From Flavisericum labens (lineage in GTDB: Bacteria; Bacteroidota; Bacteroidia; Flavobacteriales; Flavobacteriaceae), in assembly GCF_045446075.1 (NCBI RefSeq), contig NZ_JBJJBQ010000004.1, positions 263,722 through 327,721 on the forward strand: 64,000 nt of DNA, given 5' to 3'. The first letter of the stretch is position 1. Each line of letters starts with the position of its first letter. This document shows positions 7,272 through 15,986 of the stretch, piece after piece. The notes under the pieces are model-generated. The model made no database searches and had not been told where the DNA came from. It saw only the letters and a program-made list of their open reading frames with translations. The translations under genes were made by a program, and so were the position numbers.

Positions 7272-9497
7272 TTAGATTGATTCGTGGAACGAGCGTGTGA
7301 TAACTTCCATTTGCTGCTCCTTTGTTAGTCTTACAAAATTAACGGCATAACCTGATACCCTAATGGTTAGCTGTGGGTATTCCTCTGGGTGCTCCATGGC
7401 ATCAAGTAAAGTTTCTTTATCCAACACATTAACATTAACGTGCTGTGCTTTTCTTAAAAAATAACCATCTAAAATAGTAGCTAAATTTTCTATTCGCTCC
7501 TGACTATTGGCTCCTAAAGATTTTGGGACTATAGAGAAGGTATTTGAAATACCATCTTGCGAATCCTCGTAGCTTATTTTTGCAACAGAGTTTAAAGAAG
7601 CAATTGCTCCATTCGAATCTCTACCGTGCATTGGATTTGCTCCTGGTGCAAACGGAATTCCTTTTGCTCTACCATCTGGAGTTGCCCCTGTTTTTTTACC
7701 GTACACCACATTTGATGTAATGGTTAGTACAGACATGCTAGGTTCCGCATTTTTGTAAACCGGCAGTTTTTTAAGTTCGCTATTAAAATCGGCCACTGCA
7801 TTTGCCGCTAAAGTATCAACACGATCATCGTCGTTACCATAGCACGGGAATTCACCTTCTATTTTAAAATCAACAGTTAAACCATCTTCATTTCTTATAG
7901 GTTTTACTTGGGCATATTTTATTGCCGAAAGCGAATCTGCTACAATAGATAACCCAGCAATTCCATAAGCGATATTAATACTAGGATTAGTATCAATCAA
8001 CGACATCTGAGCTTTTTCGTAATAGTACTTATCGTGCATGTAGTGGATAATATTCATAGAATCGTTGTACACGCGGGCCACTTCTTTCATGGCTATTTTA
8101 AAGTTAGCCATTACCTTATCAAAATCTAGATACTCACAGTCGCATGGCTCAATACCATCTACCATTTGAGTTCCGGAAATTTCGCAACGTCCGCCATTAA
8201 TAGCCAACAATAAGGTTTTTGCCAAGTTGGTTCTTGCTCCAAAAAACTGAATAGACTTACCTAGTGCTTGGTAAGACACACAACAAGCAATACCATAATC
8301 ATCATTACCCCTTATAGTTCTCATCAATTCATCATTCTCAAATTGGATTGAAGAAGAATCAATAGCTACTTTTGAACAATAATTTTTAAAGTTCTGTGGC
8401 AAGTCTGGAGACCAAAGTATGGTCATATTTGGCTCTGGTGAAGGCCCAAGGTTGTAAAGCGTATTCAAAAATCTAAAAGATGTTTTCGTCACCTTAGTTC
8501 GGCCGTCTTCAAACATACCACCAATAGCTTCTGTAACCCAAGTAGGATCTCCAGCAAAAATTTCATCATAAGCACTCATTCTTAAATGACGTACCATACG
8601 TAATTTCATAACAAACTGATCGATGTACTCTTGAGCTTCATCTTCAGATATCAAGCCTTCTTGTAAATCATTTTCGATATAAATATCAAGGAAGGTAGAT
8701 ACATTTCCTAATGACATTGCAGCACCGTCCTGTTCTTTTACTGCTGCCAAATATCCCATGTATGTCCATTGTACAGCTTCTCTAGCGTTTTCTGCAGGAC
8801 GACTTAAATCTAAATCATATATAGCACCAAGCGCAATTATTTCTTTGAGAGCCTTAATTTGGTCTGAAACCTCTTCACGTAAACGGATAACCGCATCACT
8901 CATCGGCCCTGTAATTTTGGCTAAATCTGCTTTTTTTGATTCAATTAAAAAGTTGATACCATAAAGTGCTATACGACGGTAATCGCCAATAACCCTACCA
9001 CGGGCATAATTATCTGGTAATCCTGTTAAAAATCCTAACGAACGGAATTTTTTAATTTCTGCGTTATAGGCCGAAAAAACACCGTCATTATGAGTTTTTA
9101 CATATTTTGTAAACAGTTCTGTTAAATTGTCATTTGGCTTAACACCGTGCTCAGATAGAGCTTTTTGAACTACTTTAAAACCTCCAAACGGCTTCATGGT
9201 ACGTTTTAGCAATTCATCAGTTTGTAGACCAACAATCACTTCATTTTCTTTATCAATGTAACCAGCGCTAAATGCACTTATTGTCGAAATTATATCTGTA
9301 TCTAAAGCCAGGATACCATTATTTTTTCGTTCTTGCTTAGTTGCTTCCTTACATAAGTCCCAAAGTTTTTGGGTCTTTACGCTTGGGCCAACTAAGAAAT
9401 CGTGCGTTCCATGATAAGGAGTGACGTTTTTACTGACAAAATCTCTAACATCAATCTTGTCAATCCAAGTTCCTGGTCTAAATTGTTTTACTTCCAT
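7272..9497 (-). CDS. pflB: Formate C-acetyltransferase (pyruvate formate-lyase) PflB
   Basis: PflB converts pyruvate and CoA to acetyl-CoA and formate without oxygen. The 741-residue protein has the adjacent catalytic cysteines in GIACCVSYQ near residue 410. The glycyl-radical motif RVSGYAVNF is near the C-terminus. Both are complete, so the enzyme should be active. It leads the minus-strand set pflB-pflA-OFA transporter. Its promoter carries a Crp/Fnr-type box at 9575-9586, consistent with induction when oxygen is low. PFL is not universal in marine flavobacteria and implies mixed-acid fermentation ability. Confidence 0.97.
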   Translation of the reverse strand: MEVKQFRPGTWIDKIDVRDFVSKNVTPYHGTHDFLVGPSVKTQKLWDLCKEATKQERKNNGILALDTDIISTISAFSAGYIDKENEVIVGLQTDELLKRTMKPFGGFKVVQKALSEHGVKPNDNLTELFTKYVKTHNDGVFSAYNAEIKKFRSLGFLTGLPDNYARGRVIGDYRRIALYGINFLIESKKADLAKITGPMSDAVIRLREEVSDQIKALKEIIALGAIYDLDLSRPAENAREAVQWTYMGYLAAVKEQDGAAMSLGNVSTFLDIYIENDLQEGLISEDEAQEYIDQFVMKLRMVRHLRMSAYDEIFAGDPTWVTEAIGGMFEDGRTKVTKTSFRFLNTLYNLGPSPEPNMTILWSPDLPQNFKNYCSKVAIDSSSIQFENDELMRTIRGNDDYGIACCVSYQALGKSIQFFGARTNLAKTLLLAINGGRCEISGTQMVDGIEPCDCEYLDFDKVMANFKIAMKEVARVYNDSMNIIHYMHDKYYYEKAQMSLIDTNPSINIAYGIAGLSIVADSLSAIKYAQVKPIRNEDGLTVDFKIEGEFPCYGNDDDRVDTLAANAVADFNSELKKLPVYKNAEPSMSVLTITSNVVYGKKTGATPDGRAKGIPFAPGANPMHGRDSNGAIASLNSVAKISYEDSQDGISNTFSIVPKSLGANSQERIENLATILDGYFLRKAQHVNVNVLDKETLLDAMEHPEEYPQLTIRVSGYAVNFVRLTKEQQMEVITRSFHESI

Positions 9498-9543
9498 CTT
9501 TTTATTTATTTAATATTTTGTAAAATTCATGTTAACTACGGTT

Positions 9544-9586
9544 CAAAATTAGTCACATGAAGACTTAAGAATTATGACAATTATCA
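9544..9586 (-). promoter_or_regulatory. pflB promoter with Crp/Fnr-type activator site
   Basis: On the minus strand the -7 element TAATTTTG (9551-9544) matches TAnnTTTG. The half-site pair TGATAATTGTCA (9586-9575) is centred 36.5 bp upstream of the final G of the -7 element. This spacing is identical at four other promoters in the window (28195, 30699, 33153 and 47120). It is the arrangement expected for a class II activator near -41.5. The rest of the 395-bp gap up to 9892 is AT-rich. I see no convincing -7 element in it for the acyl-CoA ligase gene. Confidence 0.8.
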
Positions 9587-9892
9587 GTAAACGATTATCG
9601 CATAACGATTTAAACACACCTCAATAAAAGAGCTCAAAAACCACCCAAAACACAAAAAAACACACAAAAAACTACCAAGTTGACAAGATTTTCAGTTAAA
9701 CATCAAAGAAATACCGAAGTATGGTTATCAGGTTAGATGTACTTTTTTCTTAAAAAAGCAATTCTTTCAACTAAAAACAACTGTAAAAACTCAAAATAAA
9801 TAACCTATATGGACTAGACCTAACATAAATATTGATTATTTGAAAATCACTTTTAATTTCCTATTTTGCACTACTAGACTATCTAAAATTGC

Positions 9893-11662
9893 ATGAAAGA
9901 TATAACCAGACTTTTTGATTTTCCACATTACCAATTAAACAATTACCCTTTAGAGGCCTGTTTGGTAACTAAATATAATGGTGAGTGGGTAAAAACTTCC
10001 ACTCAAGAATATATTGATAAGGCGAACGCCATAAGCAGAGCTTTGTTAAAACTCGGAATAAATAAAAATGACAAGATTGCGGTTATTTCATCTACCAACC
10101 GAACCGAGTGGAATATTGTAGATATCGGTATTTTGCAAGTTGGGGCTCAAAACATCCCTATTTACCCTACCATAAGTGCTGAGGATTACGAATATATACT
10201 GAACCATAGTGAATCTATTTATTGTTTTGTTTCAGACGAAGAAGTTTTGGACAAAATCAATCAGGTAAAAACAAATACAAAACTCATTGAGGTTTATTCG
10301 TTCGACCACATTAAAGGTTGTAAACATTATTCTGAATTACTAGAACTTGGCAAGGACGATAGCAATCAAACCGAGGTTGAAAAAAGGAAAAACGATGTAA
10401 GGCCCGAAGAATTAGCCACTATTATTTACACATCTGGCACCACTGGAAAACCAAAGGGAGTGATGCTTTCTCACAATAACATTGTTTCCAATGTTTTGGC
10501 GGCGCAAAAAAGGTTTCCATTAAAACCTGAAGACAGAGCGTTAAGCTTCCTTCCTATTTGCCACATTTTTGAACGTGTCTTCACCTATCTGTACCAATAT
10601 GTTAGCATAGAGACCTATTTTGCTGAAGCTCTTGATAAAATTGGCGATAACGCGAAAGAAATAAAACCGCATACCATGACGGTTGTACCAAGATTAATAG
10701 AAAAAGTCTACGATAAAATTATTGCCAAGGGGGCAGAACTATCTGGTTTAAAGAAAAAACTTTTCTTTTGGGCCGTTGAAGTTGGAGCACAATACAAACC
10801 ATACAAACAAAACGGTTTATGGTATGCATTAAAGCTTGGTATTGCCCGCAAACTCATTTTTAGTAAATGGCAAGCAGCATTGGGCGGAAATATTATCTTC
10901 TTGGCCTCAGGTAGTGCCGCATTACAGCCTAGGTTGGGCAAAATATTTGGCGCTGCAAATATGCCGATTATGGAATGCTACGGACTTACTGAAACCTCTC
11001 CGGGAGTTTCAGCCAGTGATAAAAGAAACCGAAATTGGAAGATTAGCCATGTAGGCAAGGTAATTGACGGTGTAGAAGTAAAGATTGCCGAAGACGGTGA
11101 AATTTTAGTAAAGGGCCCTAACGTAATGATGGGTTATTATAAAGAAACTGAAAAAACCGAAAGCGTTATGAGTGGTGATTATTTCCATACAGGAGATAAA
11201 GGTGAGTTTGATGCAGACGGCTTTTTGAAAATTACTGGCCGTAAAAAGGAAATGTTTAAAACCTCTGGAGGGAAATACATTATTCCCACGTTACTTGAAA
11301 ACGAACTGAAACGATCTAGATTTATCGAGCAAATTATGGTAATTGGTGAAGGCGAAAAAATGCCAGCTGCACTTATTCAACCTAATTTTGAATTTATTCA
11401 GGAATGGATTGAACATAAAGGACTCAAAATTGGAAAATCTGAAGCTGACATAGCCACCTCAGAAATTATACAAAAAAGAATTCAAGAAGAAATTGACAAC
11501 TGTAATGCCAAATTCGGTAAATGGGAACAAATCAAAAAGTTTGAATTAACCCCAGAAAACTGGTCTATTGATGCGGGCCACCTCACACCCACCATGAAAA
11601 TGAAAAGGGATGTTATCAAGAAGAAGTATACAGACTTGGTTGAAAAAATATACCGGTCATAA
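9893..11662 (+). CDS. Long-chain acyl-CoA synthetase (AMP-binding, FadD-like)
   Basis: A 589-residue adenylate-forming enzyme that activates fatty acids with ATP and CoA. The P-loop motif YTSGTTGKPKG is near residue 179. The AMP-binding motif YGLTETSP is near 362, and the hinge GRKKEMFKTSGGK is near 451. The C-terminal form resembles ACSL-type long-chain synthetases. It precedes the beta-oxidation operon on the same strand and presumably feeds it, although it has its own transcription start and no copy of the MarR operator that I can see. Confidence 0.9.
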   Translation: MKDITRLFDFPHYQLNNYPLEACLVTKYNGEWVKTSTQEYIDKANAISRALLKLGINKNDKIAVISSTNRTEWNIVDIGILQVGAQNIPIYPTISAEDYEYILNHSESIYCFVSDEEVLDKINQVKTNTKLIEVYSFDHIKGCKHYSELLELGKDDSNQTEVEKRKNDVRPEELATIIYTSGTTGKPKGVMLSHNNIVSNVLAAQKRFPLKPEDRALSFLPICHIFERVFTYLYQYVSIETYFAEALDKIGDNAKEIKPHTMTVVPRLIEKVYDKIIAKGAELSGLKKKLFFWAVEVGAQYKPYKQNGLWYALKLGIARKLIFSKWQAALGGNIIFLASGSAALQPRLGKIFGAANMPIMECYGLTETSPGVSASDKRNRNWKISHVGKVIDGVEVKIAEDGEILVKGPNVMMGYYKETEKTESVMSGDYFHTGDKGEFDADGFLKITGRKKEMFKTSGGKYIIPTLLENELKRSRFIEQIMVIGEGEKMPAALIQPNFEFIQEWIEHKGLKIGKSEADIATSEIIQKRIQEEIDNCNAKFGKWEQIKKFELTPENWSIDAGHLTPTMKMKRDVIKKKYTDLVEKIYRS

Positions 11663-11706
11663 GAAGGCTTAATTCCATTATTTAAATTATCCTTAAATTT
11701 TGCCCC

Positions 11707-11743
11707 AATTACTATGCGTGCATAGTAATTTTTTTTATATTTG
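11707..11743 (+). promoter_or_regulatory. marR-fad operon promoter with perfect palindromic operator
   Basis: An uninterrupted inverted repeat with two 11-bp arms (AATTACTATGC at 11707-11717 and its complement at 11720-11730) around a 2-bp centre lies just upstream of a perfect -7 element, TATATTTG at 11736-11743. A repressor bound here would block the -33 region. The first gene downstream is a MarR regulator, so autorepression of the whole operon is the simple reading, probably relieved by an acyl-CoA. Confidence 0.8.
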
Positions 11744-11818
11744 GGCTACAGCAACCAATAATTAAAGTCTAACCGTCAACTTTATATAATAGTTAAAAGT
11801 GATAACTAAAATTAATAA

Positions 11819-12262
11819 ATGAAAGATAAAACCATCGACTACATATTACGAACGACTTGGTTAAGTGTTCAAAAAATGTATAATGAAGAAGCCGCAAAAT
11901 TTGAAAGTACGATGGCAACTGGCTTTACCTTACTAAGTATAGACCCGGAAAAAGGAACACCTTCAACCGCCTTAGGACCAAAAATGGGCATGGAAGCCAC
12001 AAGCCTATCAAGGATTTTAAAAACTATGGAAAAAAAAGGGCTTATTGAACGCCATCCAAACCCAGAAGATGGTCGTGGTGTAATCATAAGTTTAACAGAA
12101 TTTGGCCGGGAAAAAAGAAATCAATCTAGAGAAAAAGTACTCACTTTTAACGAAGTCATCAGAGCCAATATTTCAGAGGAAAAAATCAATCATTTTTATG
12201 AAGTGGCCGAAGCCATTAACGAAATGGTTTGCAATAAAAAGATATATAATCAAAACGATTAG
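11819..12262 (+). CDS. MarR family transcriptional regulator of the fad operon
   Basis: A 147-residue winged-helix protein. The recognition helix region reads MEATSLSRILKTMEKKGL and the wing reads HPNPEDGRGVIISLT, both typical of MarR. It is the first gene of an operon with fadN, fadA and an acyl-CoA dehydrogenase; the gap to fadN is 10 bp. The palindrome at 11707-11730 is its likely operator. By analogy with other regulators of fatty acid breakdown it may sense acyl-CoA, but the ligand is not visible in the sequence. Confidence 0.88.
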   Translation: MKDKTIDYILRTTWLSVQKMYNEEAAKFESTMATGFTLLSIDPEKGTPSTALGPKMGMEATSLSRILKTMEKKGLIERHPNPEDGRGVIISLTEFGREKRNQSREKVLTFNEVIRANISEEKINHFYEVAEAINEMVCNKKIYNQND

Positions 12263-12272
12263 TCATTAAAAA

Positions 12273-14681
12273 ATGAGCAAAAGAAAAATTAAAAATATAG
12301 CCATTATTGGCTCAGGAATTATGGGTAGTGGTATTGCATGTCATTTCGCCAATATTGGTGTGGATGTGTTGCTTCTTGATATTATTCCGCGAGAACTAAA
12401 TGACAAGGAAAAAGCACTAGGTTTAACTTTAGATGATAAAGTAGTTAGAAACCGATTGGTTAATGATGCTTTGGCTACAGCCTTAAAATCAAAGCCCTCC
12501 CCTATTTATCATAAAAAATTCGCTAATAGAATTACAACCGGAAATCTGGAAGACGATATTGTCAAGGTAGCCCATGTAGATTGGATAATGGAAGTTGTGG
12601 TTGAAAGGTTGGACATAAAAAAACAAGTCTTTGAAAAACTTGAAAAACACAGAACTCCCGGCACACTTATAACCAGTAACACGTCTGGAATTCCCATAAA
12701 ATTTATGAGTAAAGGTAGAACCGAAGATTTCCAAAAACATTTCTGCGGAACTCATTTTTTTAATCCGGCGCGTTATTTAAAACTATTTGAAATTATTCCG
12801 GGACCAAAAACAGACCAAAACGTTTTAGATTTTTTAAATGGTTACGGTGAACAGTTCTTAGGAAAAACCTCTGTAGTAGCCAAAGACACGCCTGCCTTTA
12901 TAGGAAACCGAATTGGTATTTTTAGCATCATGAGTTTGTTCCACGCTGTTAAGGAAATGGATTTAACAGTTGAGGAAGTTGATAAACTTACAGGGCCGGT
13001 AATAGGCCGTCCAAAATCTGCCACTTTCAGGACAGTTGATGTTGTTGGTTTGGATACACTCGTGCATGTAGCCAACGGTATTGCAGAAAATTGTAAAGAT
13101 GATGAACGTTTAGAGTTATTTAAACTACCCGATTTCATCAATACCATGATGGAAAACAAATGGTACGGTAGTAAATCAGGACAAGGGTTCTACAAAAAAA
13201 TTAAAGGAGATGATGGAAAAAGCGAAATCCTGTCGTTAGACCTCAACACCCTTGAATACCGTTCGTCAAAAAAAGCGAAGTTCGCTACCTTAGAATTAAC
13301 AAAATCGATAGATAACGTAATCGACAGATTTGAAGTTTTGATTTCGGGAAAAGATAAAGCTGGAGAATTTTATCGAAAAACATTCGCTGCTCTTTTCGCT
13401 TATGTGTCACACAGACTTCCTGAAATTTCAGATGAATTATATAAAATCGATGATGCTATGAAAGCCGGTTTTGGTTGGGGCCACGGTCCATTCCAAATCT
13501 GGGATGCCATTGGTGTTGAAAAAGGTATTGAAATGATAAAAGCTGAAAGCTTAGAACCTGCAAAATGGGTTAACGATATGCTTTTATCAGGAAGTCCTTC
13601 ATTTTATACTATTAAAGACGGGGCAACCTGTTTTTATGATATTCCTTCAAAAAATCAAGAAAAAGTACCAGGACAAGACGCCTTCATTATATTAGATAAC
13701 ATTAGAAAATCTAACGAAGTTTTCAAAAATGCCGATGTGGTTATTGAAGATTTGGGTGATGGCATTTTAAATTGCGAATTCCAATCAAAAATGAACACCA
13801 TTGGTGGTGATGTATTGGCGGGTTTAAATAAAGCAGTCGATATCGCAGAAAAAGATTTCGAGGGATTGGTTATCGGCAACCAAGGAGCCAATTTCTCAGT
13901 TGGTGCTAATATTGGGATGATTTTCATGATGGCGGTCGAGCAAGAGTACGATGAATTAAACGGCGCCATTAAATATTTTCAGGATACCATGATGCGTATG
14001 CGATATTCGGCCATCCCAACAGTTTCTGCCCCTCATGGCATGTCGTTGGGCGGCGCTTGTGAACTTTCCATGCACGCCGATAAAGTAGTAGCCGCTGCCG
14101 AAACCTACATGGGCTTGGTAGAATTTGGTGTTGGTGTTATTCCTGGCGGAGCCGGTTCAAAAGAAATGGCCTTGCGAGCATCCGACACGTTTAGAAAAGG
14201 TGATGTAGAACTCAACGTTTTACAAGAGTATTTCCTAACCATTGGTATGGCAAAAGTATCAACCTCAGCTTATGAAGCTTTTGATTTGGGTGTTCTTCAA
14301 AAAGGAAAAGATATCGTGGTTGTAAACAAAGACAGACAGATTGCTACGGCCAAAGCACACGCCAAACTGCTGGCTGAAGCTGGTTACACCCAACCGATAA
14401 AACGAACCGATGTTAAAGTATTAGGGAAACAAGCCCTCGGTATGTTTTTAGTAGGCACTGATTCTATGGAAGCAGCAAACTACATAAGCGAGCACGACCA
14501 TAAAATTGCAAACAAATTAGCCTATGTTATGGCTGGCGGCGATTTATCTGAACCAACTTTAGTCAGCGAGCAATATTTATTGGACCTAGAACGCGAAGCT
14601 TTCTTGAGTTTATGTACAGAACGAAAAACTTTAGAACGCATCCAGCACATGCTAAAAACAGGAAAACCATTACGTAATTAA
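12273..14681 (+). CDS. fadN: 3-hydroxyacyl-CoA dehydrogenase / enoyl-CoA hydratase, FadN type
   Basis: An 802-residue bifunctional beta-oxidation enzyme with the dehydrogenase first and the hydratase second, the reverse of FadB. The NAD-binding motif GSGIMGSGIA is at about residues 13-22 and the HFFNPARY segment is near 168. The crotonase half starts near residue 520, with GANFSVGANIG forming one part of the oxyanion hole and GMSLGGACEL the other. The order fadN-fadA-fadE matches the Bacillus subtilis fadNAE operon. It catalyses the hydration and second oxidation steps. Confidence 0.92.
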   Translation: MSKRKIKNIAIIGSGIMGSGIACHFANIGVDVLLLDIIPRELNDKEKALGLTLDDKVVRNRLVNDALATALKSKPSPIYHKKFANRITTGNLEDDIVKVAHVDWIMEVVVERLDIKKQVFEKLEKHRTPGTLITSNTSGIPIKFMSKGRTEDFQKHFCGTHFFNPARYLKLFEIIPGPKTDQNVLDFLNGYGEQFLGKTSVVAKDTPAFIGNRIGIFSIMSLFHAVKEMDLTVEEVDKLTGPVIGRPKSATFRTVDVVGLDTLVHVANGIAENCKDDERLELFKLPDFINTMMENKWYGSKSGQGFYKKIKGDDGKSEILSLDLNTLEYRSSKKAKFATLELTKSIDNVIDRFEVLISGKDKAGEFYRKTFAALFAYVSHRLPEISDELYKIDDAMKAGFGWGHGPFQIWDAIGVEKGIEMIKAESLEPAKWVNDMLLSGSPSFYTIKDGATCFYDIPSKNQEKVPGQDAFIILDNIRKSNEVFKNADVVIEDLGDGILNCEFQSKMNTIGGDVLAGLNKAVDIAEKDFEGLVIGNQGANFSVGANIGMIFMMAVEQEYDELNGAIKYFQDTMMRMRYSAIPTVSAPHGMSLGGACELSMHADKVVAAAETYMGLVEFGVGVIPGGAGSKEMALRASDTFRKGDVELNVLQEYFLTIGMAKVSTSAYEAFDLGVLQKGKDIVVVNKDRQIATAKAHAKLLAEAGYTQPIKRTDVKVLGKQALGMFLVGTDSMEAANYISEHDHKIANKLAYVMAGGDLSEPTLVSEQYLLDLEREAFLSLCTERKTLERIQHMLKTGKPLRN

Positions 14682-14683
14682 AA

Positions 14684-14778
14684 TTACTAAGCTATTTGCC
14701 GTTAGCTATTGGCAATTGGCTCTTTAAAATTTATTAAGACAAGCTAATAGCAAACCGCTAATAGCTAAAAGCCAAAGA
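14684..14778. repeat. Intergenic palindromic repeat inside the fad operon
   Basis: The 99-bp gap between fadN and fadA holds several imperfect copies of the motif TTAGCTATTGGC in both orientations. The first two face one way and the last two the other, so the RNA can fold into a long hairpin. This resembles short interspersed repeats found between genes in Flavobacteriaceae. It may act as a processing or stability element between the two cistrons. Confidence 0.65.
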
Positions 14779-14780
14779 AG

Positions 14781-15971
14781 ATGAAACAAGCATATATAGT
14801 CAAAGCATACAGAACCGCTGTAGGTAAAGCTCCAAAGGGCGTTTTTCGATTTAAGAGAACCGACGAATTGGCCGCGGAGACCATTCAGTACATGATGAAA
14901 CAATTGCCCAATTTAGACAAAACTCGAATAGACGACGTTATTGTTGGAAATGCCATGCCAGAGGGTTCACAAGGTTTAAACATGGCCCGGTTAATCTCAT
15001 TAATGGGATTAGATATTGTTGAAGTGCCAGGGGTAACGGTTAACCGATTTTGTTCTTCTGGTGTTGAAACTATTGCCATCGCTGCGGCCAAAATTCAAAC
15101 AGGAATGGCCGATTGTATTATTGCTGGTGGAGCTGAAAGTATGAGTGCCGTGCCTATGACGGGCTTCAAACCAGAATTAAATTACGATATAGTCAAAGCA
15201 GGCCACGAAGAATACTATTGGGGAATGGGAAATACTGCTGAAGCCGTAGCCAACCAGTTTAAAGTATCTCGCCAAGACCAAGATGAATTTGCTTATAATT
15301 CACATATGAAAGCCTTGAAAGCACAAGCAGAAAATCGCTTTCAAAATCAAATTGTTCCCATCGAAGTCGAGCAAACCTATATCGATACCAACGGAAAAAA
15401 AGCAACAAAAACTTATACGGTAACTAAAGATGAAGGTCCACGAAAAGGCACAAGCTTGGAGGCTTTAGCAAAATTAAGACCTGTTTTCGCTCAAGGCGGA
15501 AGTGTTACGGCAGGCAATTCTTCGCAAATGAGTGATGGAGCAGCTTTCGTAATGATAATGGGCGAAGATATGGTGAAGGAGCTTAACTTAGAGCCTATTG
15601 CTAGATTAGTAAATTATGCAGCAGCCGGTGTAGAACCACGAATTATGGGCATAGGTCCTGTAAAAGCGATTCCAAAAGCACTAAAACTTGCAGGTTTAAA
15701 ACAAGAGGATTTGGAACTTATAGAACTCAACGAAGCTTTTGCCTCACAGTCTTTAGCTGTAATTCGAGAGCTAGACTTAAACCCAGATATTGTAAATGTA
15801 AATGGTGGAGCCATTGCTCTAGGCCACCCATTAGGCTGTACGGGTGCTAAACTTTCCGTTCAATTATTTGACGAAATGCGCCAACGTAACATGAAGGGGA
15901 AATATGGCGCAGTTACCATGTGCGTGGGAACAGGCCAAGGAGCATGCGGCATTTTTGAATTTTTAAATTAA
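14781..15971 (+). CDS. fadA: Acetyl-CoA C-acyltransferase (thiolase) FadA
   Basis: A 396-residue thiolase that performs the last step of beta-oxidation. The acylated cysteine is in RFCSSGVETI near residue 92. The GHPLGCTGAK motif, with the active-site histidine, is near 352, and the second cysteine is in CVGTGQGACG near 384. All catalytic residues are present. The gene follows fadN after a palindromic repeat and is 15 bp from the acyl-CoA dehydrogenase. Confidence 0.95.
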   Translation: MKQAYIVKAYRTAVGKAPKGVFRFKRTDELAAETIQYMMKQLPNLDKTRIDDVIVGNAMPEGSQGLNMARLISLMGLDIVEVPGVTVNRFCSSGVETIAIAAAKIQTGMADCIIAGGAESMSAVPMTGFKPELNYDIVKAGHEEYYWGMGNTAEAVANQFKVSRQDQDEFAYNSHMKALKAQAENRFQNQIVPIEVEQTYIDTNGKKATKTYTVTKDEGPRKGTSLEALAKLRPVFAQGGSVTAGNSSQMSDGAAFVMIMGEDMVKELNLEPIARLVNYAAAGVEPRIMGIGPVKAIPKALKLAGLKQEDLELIELNEAFASQSLAVIRELDLNPDIVNVNGGAIALGHPLGCTGAKLSVQLFDEMRQRNMKGKYGAVTMCVGTGQGACGIFEFLN

Positions 15972-15986
15972 AACAACAGTAAACTA

